DNA of 64,000 bases from Planctomycetota bacterium. GTDB lineage: Bacteria > Planctomycetota > UBA1135 > UBA2386. The notes beneath the pieces are model-generated. The model was not told the DNA's origin and made no database searches. It worked only from the letters and a program-made list of their open reading frames with translations. Location: contig JADJWQ010000001.1 of NCBI GenBank assembly GCA_016716265.1, positions 2,356,001 through 2,420,000 on the forward strand. The letters run 5' to 3'. How positions within the stretch are numbered: position 1 is the first letter of the stretch; each line of letters begins with the position of its first letter. The translations under genes and the position numbers were made by a program. Of the stretch, positions 34,272-42,833 are shown piece by piece.

Positions 34272-35294
34272 CTACGAGGTCCGGCCCGCGGTCACGAGCC
34301 GCTCGAGCTCGACCGGCAGCGGGGCCTCGAGCACGACCTCGCGACCCGTGAACGGGTGCACGAACGCGAGCCGATGCGCGTGCAACGCCTGGCGGTCGAG
34401 GATCAGCATGGCGCGGCTCTCCGTGGACAGCTCGCCGTCGAGGTTCTCGAGGAAGACCTCCGGCGGCACACCGTAGATCTTGTCGCCGACCAGCGGGCAG
34501 CCGAGCGCCTCCATGTGCACGCGGAGCTGATGCGTGCGGCCGGTCTCCGGGTGCAGCTCGACGAGCGAGAAGTGGTCGTTGCCGCGGACGACCCGGTAGC
34601 GTGTGCAGGCCGGCAGTCCGCTGCCGTCGCGGCGCGCCTCGAGCTTCAGGCGGATCGGCGATCCGCGGTCCGGACCGATGCCGTACTCGACCCGACCCTC
34701 CGGCGGATCGGGACGGCCGTGGACGACCGCGAGGTAGGCCTTCTGCACGGAGCGCTCCTCGAACTGCTTGCGGACCTCGAGGTGGAAGCGCTCGTCGAGC
34801 CCGACCGCAATGACTCCGGAGGTCTCCCGATCGATCCGGTGCAGCAGACGCGGCACGACGTCGTGCGCGGGGTCGTCCGGACGGCGATAGCGCTTGTGCA
34901 GCGCGTGGATCAGCGTGCCGTGCGTGATGCGGCCGGCGGGATGCACCGCCATGCCTGCCGGCTTGTCGAGCGCAATGAAATGCCGGTCCTCGTGCAGGAT
35001 CGGCACGTCGAAGTCGTCCGGGAACATGTCGTCCGGCTGCGCGTCGGGTGGCACGCGGACGACGATGGTCTCACCGCGCCGGATGCGCGACGCCGGGCGC
35101 GCGCGACGGCCATCGAGCTCGACGAAGCCGTCCCGGATCAACCGGTGCACGCTGGTGCGCGAGCGCCAGTGCAGCAGCATCGACAGCACGCGGTCGAGCC
35201 GCTCCCCGTCGTGCTCGTCGGCCGCTGCCAGCCGGAGCAGTTCGAGCGGGCGACCGAGGTCGCGCGGTCTGTCGCCGGGGAAACGCGGGATCAT
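34272..35294 (-). CDS. RluA-family pseudouridine synthase
   Basis: A 340-residue RNA pseudouridine synthase. An N-terminal S4-like RNA-binding domain (about 28-90; RLDRVLSMLL, SRTSVHRLIRDGFVELDG) precedes the catalytic domain with LDKPAGMAVHPAG, the active-site Asp in RLLHRIDRETSG and the RTHQLRVHMEALGCPLVGDKIYG motif. This architecture fits RluD/RluC enzymes acting on 23S rRNA; the exact site cannot be told. The ATG at 35294 begins a Pro/Arg-rich N-terminal extension. The bS21 gene lies upstream on the same strand. Confidence 0.9.
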   Translation of the reverse strand: MIPRFPGDRPRDLGRPLELLRLAAADEHDGERLDRVLSMLLHWRSRTSVHRLIRDGFVELDGRRARPASRIRRGETIVVRVPPDAQPDDMFPDDFDVPILHEDRHFIALDKPAGMAVHPAGRITHGTLIHALHKRYRRPDDPAHDVVPRLLHRIDRETSGVIAVGLDERFHLEVRKQFEERSVQKAYLAVVHGRPDPPEGRVEYGIGPDRGSPIRLKLEARRDGSGLPACTRYRVVRGNDHFSLVELHPETGRTHQLRVHMEALGCPLVGDKIYGVPPEVFLENLDGELSTESRAMLILDRQALHAHRLAFVHPFTGREVVLEAPLPVELERLVTAGRTS

Positions 35295-35404
35295 CGGCGG
35301 CCTCCCGCCACGGAGTCCGGCCGCGACGGATCAGGCGTGGTGCGCATCGATTGTCCGCTCTCGCCGCGCGAGCGCGCACCCTCGCGGCGCCCGGGGAACC
35401 CGAA

Positions 35405-35464
35405 GCCAGCCGACCGGATGCCAGCCGACCGGATACCAGCCGACCGGAAGCCAGCCGATCCCCG
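35405..35464 (+). repeat. Nearly four tandem 15-bp repeats after the bS21 gene
   Basis: GCCAGCCGACCGGAT occurs twice exactly, then ACCAGCCGACCGGAA, then a partial GCCAGCCGATCCCCG. The array lies 8 bp beyond the stop of the minus-strand bS21 gene and about 110 bp before the RluA-type gene. Confidence 0.85.
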
Positions 35465-35472
35465 CTGCCGCG

Positions 35473-35895
35473 TCAGTCGCCCGCGTTCCCGACGTGTGTC
35501 GAGATGTCGACGCCACCGCGCTGCGGGCGCTGCGCCGCCTCGGCCGCGTTGACCTGATCGACGCTCACCGGGCCGTCCTCGCGCGGGGTGGTCGCCGCAC
35601 CCGCTGCGACCTGACCCTCGCTCTCACCCTCGCCCTCGGCGCCGGGAGTGGCCTGCGAGACCTTGACCTTCGACTTCTTGCGGCGGCTCGGACGGACCTT
35701 CTCCTCGGCCTTCCGGATCGCCCGCTGGATGTTGCGGATGCGCTCCCGCTCCTCTCGCCGCCGCCGGTCGCTGCGCTTCTCGTGGAAGTTGTACTTCTTC
35801 GCGAGACGGAACACGCCAGCGTAGTTGCACTGGCGCTTGAAACGCCGCAGCGCCGCCTCCAGCGGCTCGTTGGAACGGACCTGCACCTTGATCAT
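35473..35895 (-). CDS. rpsU: Ribosomal protein bS21 with a long acidic C-terminal tail
   Basis: The first 70 residues are a normal bS21: MIKVQVRSNEPLEAALRRFKRQ, then YNFHEKRSDRRRREERER and a Lys/Arg-rich helix. The protein is part of the small-subunit platform near the anti-Shine-Dalgarno end of 16S rRNA. The product is 140 residues, about twice the usual length. The extra part is Ala/Gly/Glu/Gln-rich and ends HVGNAGD. The ATG at 35895 fits the family's N-terminus exactly. A likely promoter lies about 140-165 bp upstream. It is divergent from recD2. Confidence 0.92.
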   Translation of the reverse strand: MIKVQVRSNEPLEAALRRFKRQCNYAGVFRLAKKYNFHEKRSDRRRREERERIRNIQRAIRKAEEKVRPSRRKKSKVKVSQATPGAEGEGESEGQVAAGAATTPREDGPVSVDQVNAAEAAQRPQRGGVDISTHVGNAGD

Positions 35896-36033
35896 CGAAC
35901 GGGCTTTCGGTTGGAAGACATGGTTCGAGCCGGCTACGAACGGCGGTCGTCGGAAGACCGCGGTCGGCACGCTGCCGGGCTGGGCCCCAGCACGCTGGCA
36001 CGTCGCGGCGGTCGACCGGCGAAAGGGCGCAGC

Positions 36034-36061
36034 AGCATAGCGTCGGGGCGGGCCGACGCAA
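36034..36061 (-). promoter_or_regulatory. Promoter TTGCGT-N16-TATGCT for the bS21 gene
   Basis: On the minus strand a -35 TTGCGT (36061-36056) and a -10 TATGCT (36039-36034) are 16 nt apart. It would give a 5' UTR of about 130 nt before the ATG at 35895. The 210-bp gap to recD2 holds no gene. Confidence 0.45.
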
Positions 36062-36105
36062 TCCAGGACTCGGCCCCGGCACGGGCCGGACGGACGGACG
36101 GTCGG

Positions 36106-38346
36106 GTGAGCGCGAGCGACGACAGCGGGCGAGGCGAGGCCGTGGGCGACGCGGTCCGCGGGCTGCGCGGGACCGTGGAGCGCTTCACGTTCCGCAACGC
36201 GGAGTCGGGCTTCGCGGTGGTCCGGCTGCGCCCGGACGGCGGTGCAGCGGCCGTGCAGATCGTCGGCTCGCTGGCTCAACTCGCCGAGGGACAGCAGATT
36301 ACGGTCTCCGGCCGGCGTTCGGTCCACCCCCGGTTCGGAGCCCAGATCGAGGTCGACCGGGTCGACGTCGCGCTGCCGCACGACCCGGACGGCATCCGCG
36401 CCTACCTCGCCTCGAGCCTCGTCAAGGGCGTCGGGCCCGGCACCGCCGACAAGCTCGTCGACCGCTTCGGCACCGACACGCTGCGGATCATCGACGAGGA
36501 GCCCGAGCGGCTGCGGGAGATCAAGGGGCTCGGCGAGAAGCGCATCCGGGAGCTGGTCGGCGCGGTGCGCGCGCAGCGCGGCGTGCAGGACGTCATGGTG
36601 TTCCTGCGCGCGCACGGTCTCGGCGAGGCGCTGGCGGCGCGGATCGTCAAGCGGCTCGGGCCGGACGCCGCGGTCCGCATCCAGGCGGACCCGTACCGGC
36701 TGGTCGACGACCTGATCGGCGTCGGCTTCGTGACCGCCGACCGGCTCGCGCAGCGGCTCGGGCTGGCCGGCAGCGATCCGAAGCGCGTGCAGGCCGGGAT
36801 CCTGCATGCGCTGACGACCGCCTCGCGCGACGGCCACTGCTTCGTTCCGGCGCCGGAGCTGGTCGAGCGGGCGGTCGCGCTACTCGAGGTGCCCGCCGAG
36901 GTCGTCGCGACCGTGCTCGCCGAGCTGTCGGCGAGCGGACGCATCGTCCGCGAGCAGCTGACGGTCGCCGGCGGCGGCGGCCGCGAGACCGTCGACGCCG
37001 CCTACCCCCTGCGCCTGCACCTCGCCGAGAGCGGGCTCGCACGCATGCTGTGCGCGCTGAGCGAGGCATCGCCGCCGAGCGCCGCCGACGACGCCGGCGC
37101 GCGGATCGCGGCGTTCGAGACGCGCGCCGGGATCCGGCTCGCGGACCGCCAGCGCCTGGCGATCGAGCAGGCGCTGACGGCGCCGCTGTCGGTCGTGACC
37201 GGCGGCCCCGGCGTCGGCAAGACGACGATCGTGCGCGCGATCGCGGAGCTGACCGCCGAAGCCGGCGGCCGCGTGCTGCTCGCAGCGCCGACCGGCCGCG
37301 CGGCCAAACGGCTCGAGGAGTCGACCGGCCGGCCGGCGAGCACGCTGCACCGGCTGCTCGAGTTCCAGCCTGGCATCAACCGCTTCCTGCGCGATCACGA
37401 GGCTCCGCTCGAGGGCGACCTGCTGGTCGTCGACGAGACCTCGATGCTCGACGTCCAGCTCGCCTACGACCTGTTCCGCGCCGTGCCCGTCGGCCTGCGC
37501 GTCGTGCTGGTCGGCGACGTCGACCAGCTCCCGTCGGTCGGCCCGGGCCAGGTGCTCGGCGACGTGATCGCGGCCGGGCGGGTACCGGTCACGCGGCTCG
37601 ACCGGGTGTTCCGCCAGACCGGCCGCTCCGAGATCGTCCGGGCTGCGCACGACGTGCTCGGAGGCATCGTGCCCGGCAGCGGACCGGAGGGCGGCGACTT
37701 CTTCGTGATCGAGACGGACGACCCCGAGCGCGCCCGCGGGCTGATCCGCCACGTGGTCGCCGAGCGGATCCCGTCGGCATTCGGACTGGACCCGGTCGCC
37801 GACGTGCAGGTGCTGTGCCCGATGTACCGCGGCGCCTGCGGTGCGGACGCGCTGAACGACCTCCTGCAGCAGACGCTCAACCCGAGCGGCGACGAGATCG
37901 AGCGCGCCGGCCGGCGCTACCGCGTCGGCGACAAGGTGCTGCAGGTGCGCAATGACTACGATCTGGACCTGTTCAACGGCGACACCGGCAGGATCACGGC
38001 GATCGACCGCGGTGAGGCATGTCTGCGCGTGATTTTCGAGACGCGCGAGATCGAGTATCCGTTCGCCGACCTCGCCCAGCTCGTTCCGGCGTATGCGATC
38101 ACCGTACACCGCGCGCAGGGCTCGGAGTACCCGGCGGTCGTCGCGCCGCTCGTGACCGAGCACTTCGTGATGCTGCGGCGCAACCTGCTCTACACGGCGA
38201 TCACCCGCGGCCGCCGCCTCGTCGTGCTGATCGGCTCGGTGCGCGCGCTGCGGCTCGCGGTGGATCGCGTCGCCGATGCACGCCGATCGACCGGTCTCGC
38301 GACGCGGTTGGAGCGGGACCCGCCGACCGTGGCCACGGAGCGCTGA
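36106..38346 (+). CDS. recD2: RecD2-type 5'-3' DNA helicase
   Basis: A 746-residue SF1B helicase, at the usual RecD2 length. The N-terminal OB-like region (FTFRNAESGFAVVRL) and helix-hairpin-helix repeats (SLVKGVGPGTADKLV, IKGLGEKRIREL) distinguish it from RecBCD's RecD. The helicase core follows: Walker A GGPGVGKTT with Lys372, LLAAPTGRAAKRL, Walker B VVDETSMLD, GDVDQLPSVGPG, RVFRQ and AYAITVHRAQGSEYPAVV. It unwinds DNA in repair without RecBC. The GTG at 36106 is the only start that gives the family's N-terminus. Confidence 0.92.
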   Translation: MSASDDSGRGEAVGDAVRGLRGTVERFTFRNAESGFAVVRLRPDGGAAAVQIVGSLAQLAEGQQITVSGRRSVHPRFGAQIEVDRVDVALPHDPDGIRAYLASSLVKGVGPGTADKLVDRFGTDTLRIIDEEPERLREIKGLGEKRIRELVGAVRAQRGVQDVMVFLRAHGLGEALAARIVKRLGPDAAVRIQADPYRLVDDLIGVGFVTADRLAQRLGLAGSDPKRVQAGILHALTTASRDGHCFVPAPELVERAVALLEVPAEVVATVLAELSASGRIVREQLTVAGGGGRETVDAAYPLRLHLAESGLARMLCALSEASPPSAADDAGARIAAFETRAGIRLADRQRLAIEQALTAPLSVVTGGPGVGKTTIVRAIAELTAEAGGRVLLAAPTGRAAKRLEESTGRPASTLHRLLEFQPGINRFLRDHEAPLEGDLLVVDETSMLDVQLAYDLFRAVPVGLRVVLVGDVDQLPSVGPGQVLGDVIAAGRVPVTRLDRVFRQTGRSEIVRAAHDVLGGIVPGSGPEGGDFFVIETDDPERARGLIRHVVAERIPSAFGLDPVADVQVLCPMYRGACGADALNDLLQQTLNPSGDEIERAGRRYRVGDKVLQVRNDYDLDLFNGDTGRITAIDRGEACLRVIFETREIEYPFADLAQLVPAYAITVHRAQGSEYPAVVAPLVTEHFVMLRRNLLYTAITRGRRLVVLIGSVRALRLAVDRVADARRSTGLATRLERDPPTVATER

Positions 38347-38413
38347 CGCCTCGATCGATACCCGCCCGTCACGCGTTTTCCCGAGCGATGCGCGACCGGC
38401 CGACCTGGCTCGC

Positions 38414-38419
38414 TACCAT
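38414..38419 (+). promoter_or_regulatory. Candidate -10 element (TACCAT) for the MBOAT operon
   Basis: TACCAT ends 17 nt before the GTG at 38437. The hexamer and its CGCTACCATCG context are almost identical to those before the S9 peptidase gene. There is no good -35. Confidence 0.35.
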
Positions 38420-38436
38420 CGGCCCGCGAACGACCC

Positions 38437-39825
38437 GTGGTCTTCTCCTCGTTCGAGTTCGTCTTCGGCTTCCTGCCGCTGTTCCTCGCGTGCTACTGGC
38501 TGACGCCGGGCATCCGGGCCCGGAACGTCGTGCTGACGCTGTGGAGCTACGCCTTCTACGGCTGGTGGCGCCCCGACTTCGTGCTGCTGATGCTGTTCAG
38601 CACGCTGATCGACTGGTGGTGCTCGCTGCGCATGGGTGCGATCGGCGAGCGGCGCAAGCGGACCCTGTGGCTCGTCGTCTCCGTGTGCACGAACCTCGGT
38701 CTGCTCGGCTGGTTCAAGTACGCGAACCTCGTCGCGCACACGCTGGAGGCGCTCGGCGCGGGAGGCGGCGACCTCGGCTGGCAGGACGTCGTGCTGCCCG
38801 TCGGCATCTCGTTCTTCACGTTCCAGTCGATGAGCTACACGATCGACGTATGGCGCGGCGAGGTGCGGCCGGTGCGCTCGATCCTCGATCTCGCCTGCTA
38901 CGTGTCGATGTTCCCGCAGCTCGTCGCGGGGCCGATCGTGCGCTATCGCGACGTGCAGGCGCAGCTCGTGGCGCGGTCGACGACGCTCGCCGCGATGTCG
39001 TCGGGCGTCGTGCTGTTCATGATCGGCCTGGCGAAGAAGGTGCTGATCGCCGACAACGCCGCATTGCTCGCGGACCCGGCGTTCGACCTCGCGGCACCCG
39101 GCCTGCTGCAGAGCTGGCTCGGCGTGTCGGCCTACGCGGTGCAGATCTTCTTCGACTTCGCCGGCTACTCCGACATGGCAGTCGGGCTCGGCCTGCTGAT
39201 CGGGTTCCGCTTTCCGAAGAACTTCGACTCCCCCTACGTGTCGGCGTCGATCACGGAGTTCTGGCGCCGCTGGCACATCAGCCTGTCGACGTGGCTGCGC
39301 GACTACCTGTACGTGCCGCTCGGGGGCAACCGGCGGAGCGAGCTGCGCACCTACTTCAATCTGTCGCTGACGATGCTGCTCGGCGGGCTGTGGCACGGAG
39401 CCGCGTGGACCTTCGTGCTGTGGGGCGCCTACCAGGGGCTGTTCCTCGTCATCGAGCGGCTGCTCGGCAAGAAGGCACCCTGGGGCTTCCTGCCGCGTCC
39501 GCTGCAGGTCGCGGTGACGTTCGCCATCGTGCTCGGTGGCTGGGCCGTGTTCCGCGCCGAGACGATGCGCGAGCTCGGTGCGATCTGGGGCGGCATGGCG
39601 GGGCTGCACGGCGTCGGATCGCTGCCGACCGCCCACAGCAATGCGCCGGAGGCGTGGACCGCGCTGATGGCCGGCCTGCTGCTCGCGTGGTTCGCGCCGC
39701 ATTCGTGGACCGTCACCCGGCGCTTCCGCACCGCCGAGGTGCTGTGCATCGCGCTGCTGTTCCTGGTCGCGCTCGGACAGCTCGCGGCCCGTAGCTACAC
39801 ACCGTTCATCTACTTCCGGTTCTGA
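38437..39825 (+). CDS. MBOAT-family O-acyltransferase (AlgI-like)
   Basis: A 462-residue membrane enzyme with about ten helices. Start MVFSSFEFVFGFLPLFLACYW and LPVGISFFTFQSMSYTIDVWRG are classic AlgI/DltB sequence. The family His is in GLWHGAAWTFVLWG, and the second conserved region is FPKNFDSPYVSASITEFWRRWHISLSTWLRDYLY. AlgI-type proteins pass acetyl groups across the membrane to a periplasmic acetyltransferase. The next two genes (AlgX-like and degenerate SGNH) overlap in one operon, so this is a surface-polysaccharide O-acylation locus. No polymerase gene is nearby. Confidence 0.92.
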   Translation: MVFSSFEFVFGFLPLFLACYWLTPGIRARNVVLTLWSYAFYGWWRPDFVLLMLFSTLIDWWCSLRMGAIGERRKRTLWLVVSVCTNLGLLGWFKYANLVAHTLEALGAGGGDLGWQDVVLPVGISFFTFQSMSYTIDVWRGEVRPVRSILDLACYVSMFPQLVAGPIVRYRDVQAQLVARSTTLAAMSSGVVLFMIGLAKKVLIADNAALLADPAFDLAAPGLLQSWLGVSAYAVQIFFDFAGYSDMAVGLGLLIGFRFPKNFDSPYVSASITEFWRRWHISLSTWLRDYLYVPLGGNRRSELRTYFNLSLTMLLGGLWHGAAWTFVLWGAYQGLFLVIERLLGKKAPWGFLPRPLQVAVTFAIVLGGWAVFRAETMRELGAIWGGMAGLHGVGSLPTAHSNAPEAWTALMAGLLLAWFAPHSWTVTRRFRTAEVLCIALLFLVALGQLAARSYTPFIYFRF

Positions 39826-41003
39826 TGACGTCGCCCGACGGGATCCTCGAGCCGGTTCCGCCCACCCCGGCACGACCGCAGCGCGCCGTCGCGACGGTCG
39901 CGTTCCTCGCGCTGCTCGCGTGCGGTCCGGGCACCTGGATCACGACCGGTCCACTGGCGATCCAAGGTGTGGCCGTGGCCGCCCCCGAGTTCACGACCGA
40001 CGCATTCCTCGACGGCTCGTGGACCGAGCGCTTCGGCCGCTGGCTCGCCCGCTCGTCGTCGCTCGCCCAGCATTTCCAGGAGCGCGCGATCGAGCTGCAA
40101 TGGCTACTCGGCCGCGACGAGGCCGAGTTCGGCGACGTCGCCGTCCAACCGACTCCTGGCTGGCTGTTCCTCGGCGACGCGCTGCGCAATCCCGACCCGA
40201 CGACGTGGTCCCCGCTGCGACGGCGGTACTGGAGCGAGGTCGCGGCCCGGGCCGCGCGACTCGGGGTCGACGTCGTCGTCGCGATCGCTCCCGACAAGGC
40301 GCGGGTCGAGGCCGAGTTCGTCTATCCGGACGGTCGACTGCCGGCAAACCGCGTTTCGCGTTACGAGCTGGGCCTGACCGAGATCCGCGAGGCCGGACTC
40401 GTCGCCGTCGATGTGACGCCCGCGATGCGATCGTGGCGGCGCGACTACCCTGCCGACCCGCCGTACCTCCATCTCGACAGCCATTGGAGCCTGACCGGTG
40501 CGACCCTCGCAGCGGAGCAGATCGCGGCAGCGGTGCGCGCGCTCGGTCGCGACCTCGGTCCGCCCGCCGACCTCGAGCTCAACGTCGTCCGACGCATGGA
40601 GCTGTCCTACCTCGCGCGCAACGCGTTCGGCTTCCGACACGACGGTCTCGCACAACGCCGCTTCCAGGAGGCCGTGCGCTACCCCGCGGTCCTGCGCATC
40701 GGACCGGACGGTGGCCGGGAGCTGCTCCCCGCGGTGGTGCCCGACGCGCCCGTCGCGATGTGCGGCGACAGCTTCGCCGAAGCCTGCGCCCAGGTCATGG
40801 TGCCGGTCGCTCTCGATCGCGAGGTCGACACCGTCGGTGTGGTGCCGGCGACCGCCCCGTGGCAGGGTCTCGACGGCGCACTCGACCGCATCGAACGCGG
40901 CGAGCTGCGCGCTCGGGTCGTCGTCTGCCTGTTCGTCGAGCGCAGCCTCGTGACGGTCGACTGGGCCGGCCGGGTCGGCTCGTCGGGGGAAGGCGGCCGA
41001 TGA
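39825..41003 (+). CDS. AlgX/AlgJ-like SGNH O-acetyltransferase
   Basis: A 392-residue periplasmic protein anchored by an N-terminal helix (about 20-45). The catalytic set of the AlgJ/AlgX family is visible: Asp218 and His220 in HLDSHWSLTGA and the nucleophile Ser316 in CGDSFAEA. These enzymes transfer the acetyl group delivered by an AlgI-like MBOAT partner to an exopolysaccharide. The ATG shares a base with the MBOAT stop (TGATG), and its own end overlaps the next gene by ATGA. No alginate genes are present, so the polymer is unknown. Confidence 0.85.
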   Translation: MTSPDGILEPVPPTPARPQRAVATVAFLALLACGPGTWITTGPLAIQGVAVAAPEFTTDAFLDGSWTERFGRWLARSSSLAQHFQERAIELQWLLGRDEAEFGDVAVQPTPGWLFLGDALRNPDPTTWSPLRRRYWSEVAARAARLGVDVVVAIAPDKARVEAEFVYPDGRLPANRVSRYELGLTEIREAGLVAVDVTPAMRSWRRDYPADPPYLHLDSHWSLTGATLAAEQIAAAVRALGRDLGPPADLELNVVRRMELSYLARNAFGFRHDGLAQRRFQEAVRYPAVLRIGPDGGRELLPAVVPDAPVAMCGDSFAEACAQVMVPVALDREVDTVGVVPATAPWQGLDGALDRIERGELRARVVVCLFVERSLVTVDWAGRVGSSGEGGR

Positions 41004-42289
41004 GGGAGCACGCGCCCCTCCCAGCCGGCCGTCGCCGGCGAGCCCTCGCCCGACGGCTGTCGACCTGGGTGCTGGTCCTCGCGCTGGCGATCGAGATGCT
41101 GCTGCAGCTCGGCGAGATCCTCGCGACGCGGCGCCATCCGCTCGCGCCCGGTCGCTGCGGTCCGGTGCGCGCGGGCGTCGTGCTGTGCGTCGGCGACGGC
41201 ACCGTGTTCGGTCCCGGCGTCCCGCGCGAGCTCGGCTGGCCGGCGCGACTGCCCGGCGAGCGACCGGCCGCCACTCGCGAAGTCCACCTCGCGGCCCACC
41301 TGCGTCAGCACACGCGGGACGCGCTGCGCGACCTGCCGCAGTGGCTCGCCGAGCGGCGCCCCGCGCGCGTGCTGGTGTGCCTCGGTGCGGACGACGCCAT
41401 CGTCGCGCCGACTCCCTGGTACCCGGCGCAGCGCGAGACGGTCTACGGCCGGCGACCGCGCTTCGAGCTGCCGTACTGGCTCGGCCTGCCGGACCCCGAT
41501 GCGTCACGCCGTCCCGAGGTCGACGCCGGCGCGCTGCTGGGGACCTGGTACGCCGCCGGGCTCGCGATCCGCTTCGACCGCGACGGCACGGTGCGGATCG
41601 CGGACCGCGACGCGCGCTGGCTGGCGCTCGACGACCGGCATCTCGAGCTGACCCCCGCCGGCGGTCAGCGCGTCGACGTGCGCTTCGCGATGGAGGGTCC
41701 GACGCTCGTGCTCGACAGCCCCGTGATCGGCGGCGCAGTGCCGTTCGAGCGTCAGCCACTCGACGCCGCGCCCGACGGCCGGCTGCGCGGCCTGCTGATG
41801 CTCGGCCGCGTGCTGGAGGCGAAGCTCGTGCTCGACGGCCTCGTCGCCGACGGCGCTCCGGCCGAGCTCGTCGCGCGCCTGCGATCCGATTTCGACGCCG
41901 TTGTCGGCGGGCGCCCCGACGCCACCCTGCCACCGCCGTTCGACGTACCGGCCGGGCTTCCCGACGACCGCGAGCTCGGTGAGCTCACGCGCGACCTGAC
42001 GACCGCGATCGAGGTGTGCCGGTGCTACGGCGCGGAGCCGATCGTCGTCGGACACGCAGCAGCGCGCTTCGCTGCGATCGACGCGGCGCAGAGCAGCGCA
42101 GCAGCGACGGCGGGCGCGCGCTACGTCGAGGTCGCTGCGGAACTCTCCCGCGCTGCCGGTGACCCCGCGCTCACCACGGCCGCCGGCTTCCTGACGTCAC
42201 CCGGCCATGCGGCGGTCGCCGCGCTGGTCGCCCGCGCGCTCGCCACGACCGCTGCACGCTACTCGAACGGCACCGACACGAATCGGTAG
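41000..42289 (+). CDS. Degenerate SGNH-like membrane-anchored protein with an inserted beta-domain
   Basis: A 429-residue protein with an N-terminal anchor (about 21-40). Block I of the SGNH fold reads CVGDGTVFG, so the catalytic Ser is Gly67 (codon 41198-41200). The Asn block reads CLGADDAI, and the final DxxH block is missing (TSPGHAAVA). Between blocks an inserted domain of about 80 residues begins LLGTWYAAGLAIRFDRDG and resembles a lipocalin-like barrel. The same insert occurs in the intact SGNH protein at 59532-61259. It is therefore likely a non-catalytic paralogue that binds polysaccharide or assists acetylation. It overlaps the AlgX-like gene (ATGA). Confidence 0.75.
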   Translation: MREHAPLPAGRRRRALARRLSTWVLVLALAIEMLLQLGEILATRRHPLAPGRCGPVRAGVVLCVGDGTVFGPGVPRELGWPARLPGERPAATREVHLAAHLRQHTRDALRDLPQWLAERRPARVLVCLGADDAIVAPTPWYPAQRETVYGRRPRFELPYWLGLPDPDASRRPEVDAGALLGTWYAAGLAIRFDRDGTVRIADRDARWLALDDRHLELTPAGGQRVDVRFAMEGPTLVLDSPVIGGAVPFERQPLDAAPDGRLRGLLMLGRVLEAKLVLDGLVADGAPAELVARLRSDFDAVVGGRPDATLPPPFDVPAGLPDDRELGELTRDLTTAIEVCRCYGAEPIVVGHAAARFAAIDAAQSSAAATAGARYVEVAAELSRAAGDPALTTAAGFLTSPGHAAVAALVARALATTAARYSNGTDTNR

Positions 42290-42717
42290 GGCTCGTCCCA
42301 GGTGAGCGGCACATCGACGAACACCGACCGGAAGCCGACGGCGAACACCTCGATGCGCACCACCGCCTCGTCGCGGTCCGACTGGTAGCCGAGCAGCGCG
42401 TTGCCGAGACCGTCTTCCGCGAAGCCGACGTCGAACTCGGCGATCAACTGCGGGGAGAAGTAGGCGAGGCCGTTGCGGTCGGAGAGCAGGAACAGGTCGG
42501 GCCGGGTGGTCGGGCAGATGCAACCGCTCCACTCGTTGTAGGCCTCGACGATCCGCACGCCGACGTTCTCCCACACGCCGCCGGTGACCGGATCGTAGAC
42601 CTCGACCTCGATCTCGACGCGCGCCGGCTCGAGCGGGTCCACGATGACCAGGTGGCGCCGCGGCCCACAGGACCCGAGGGCGAGGAGCAGGACGGGGAAC
42701 AGGCTGAGCCACTTCAT
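42259..42717 (-). CDS. Small lipoprotein of unknown function
   Basis: A 152-residue exported protein with a lipobox ending at Cys17 (LGSC). The mature part looks like a single Ig-like or carboxypeptidase-regulatory beta-sandwich (ARVEIEVEVYDPVTGGVWENV, VVRIEVFAVGFRSVFVDVPL). It contains CICP, a possible disulfide or metal pair. Its last 31 bp overlap tail to tail with the end of the degenerate SGNH gene. The ATG at 42717 is fixed by the signal peptide. No family is recognised. Confidence 0.72.
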   Translation of the reverse strand: MKWLSLFPVLLLALGSCGPRRHLVIVDPLEPARVEIEVEVYDPVTGGVWENVGVRIVEAYNEWSGCICPTTRPDLFLLSDRNGLAYFSPQLIAEFDVGFAEDGLGNALLGYQSDRDEAVVRIEVFAVGFRSVFVDVPLTWDEPYRFVSVPFE

Positions 42718-42833
42718 GACGGGTGTGAACCAACAAGCGTACCGCCCACCGGGCCTGCGTTGGCAGCGGCCGGACGCTGCACCCGCCCGCCGGGCGTGTC
42801 CCCCGCGCGCGACAGCCCAGGCTCGCGCGCTGC

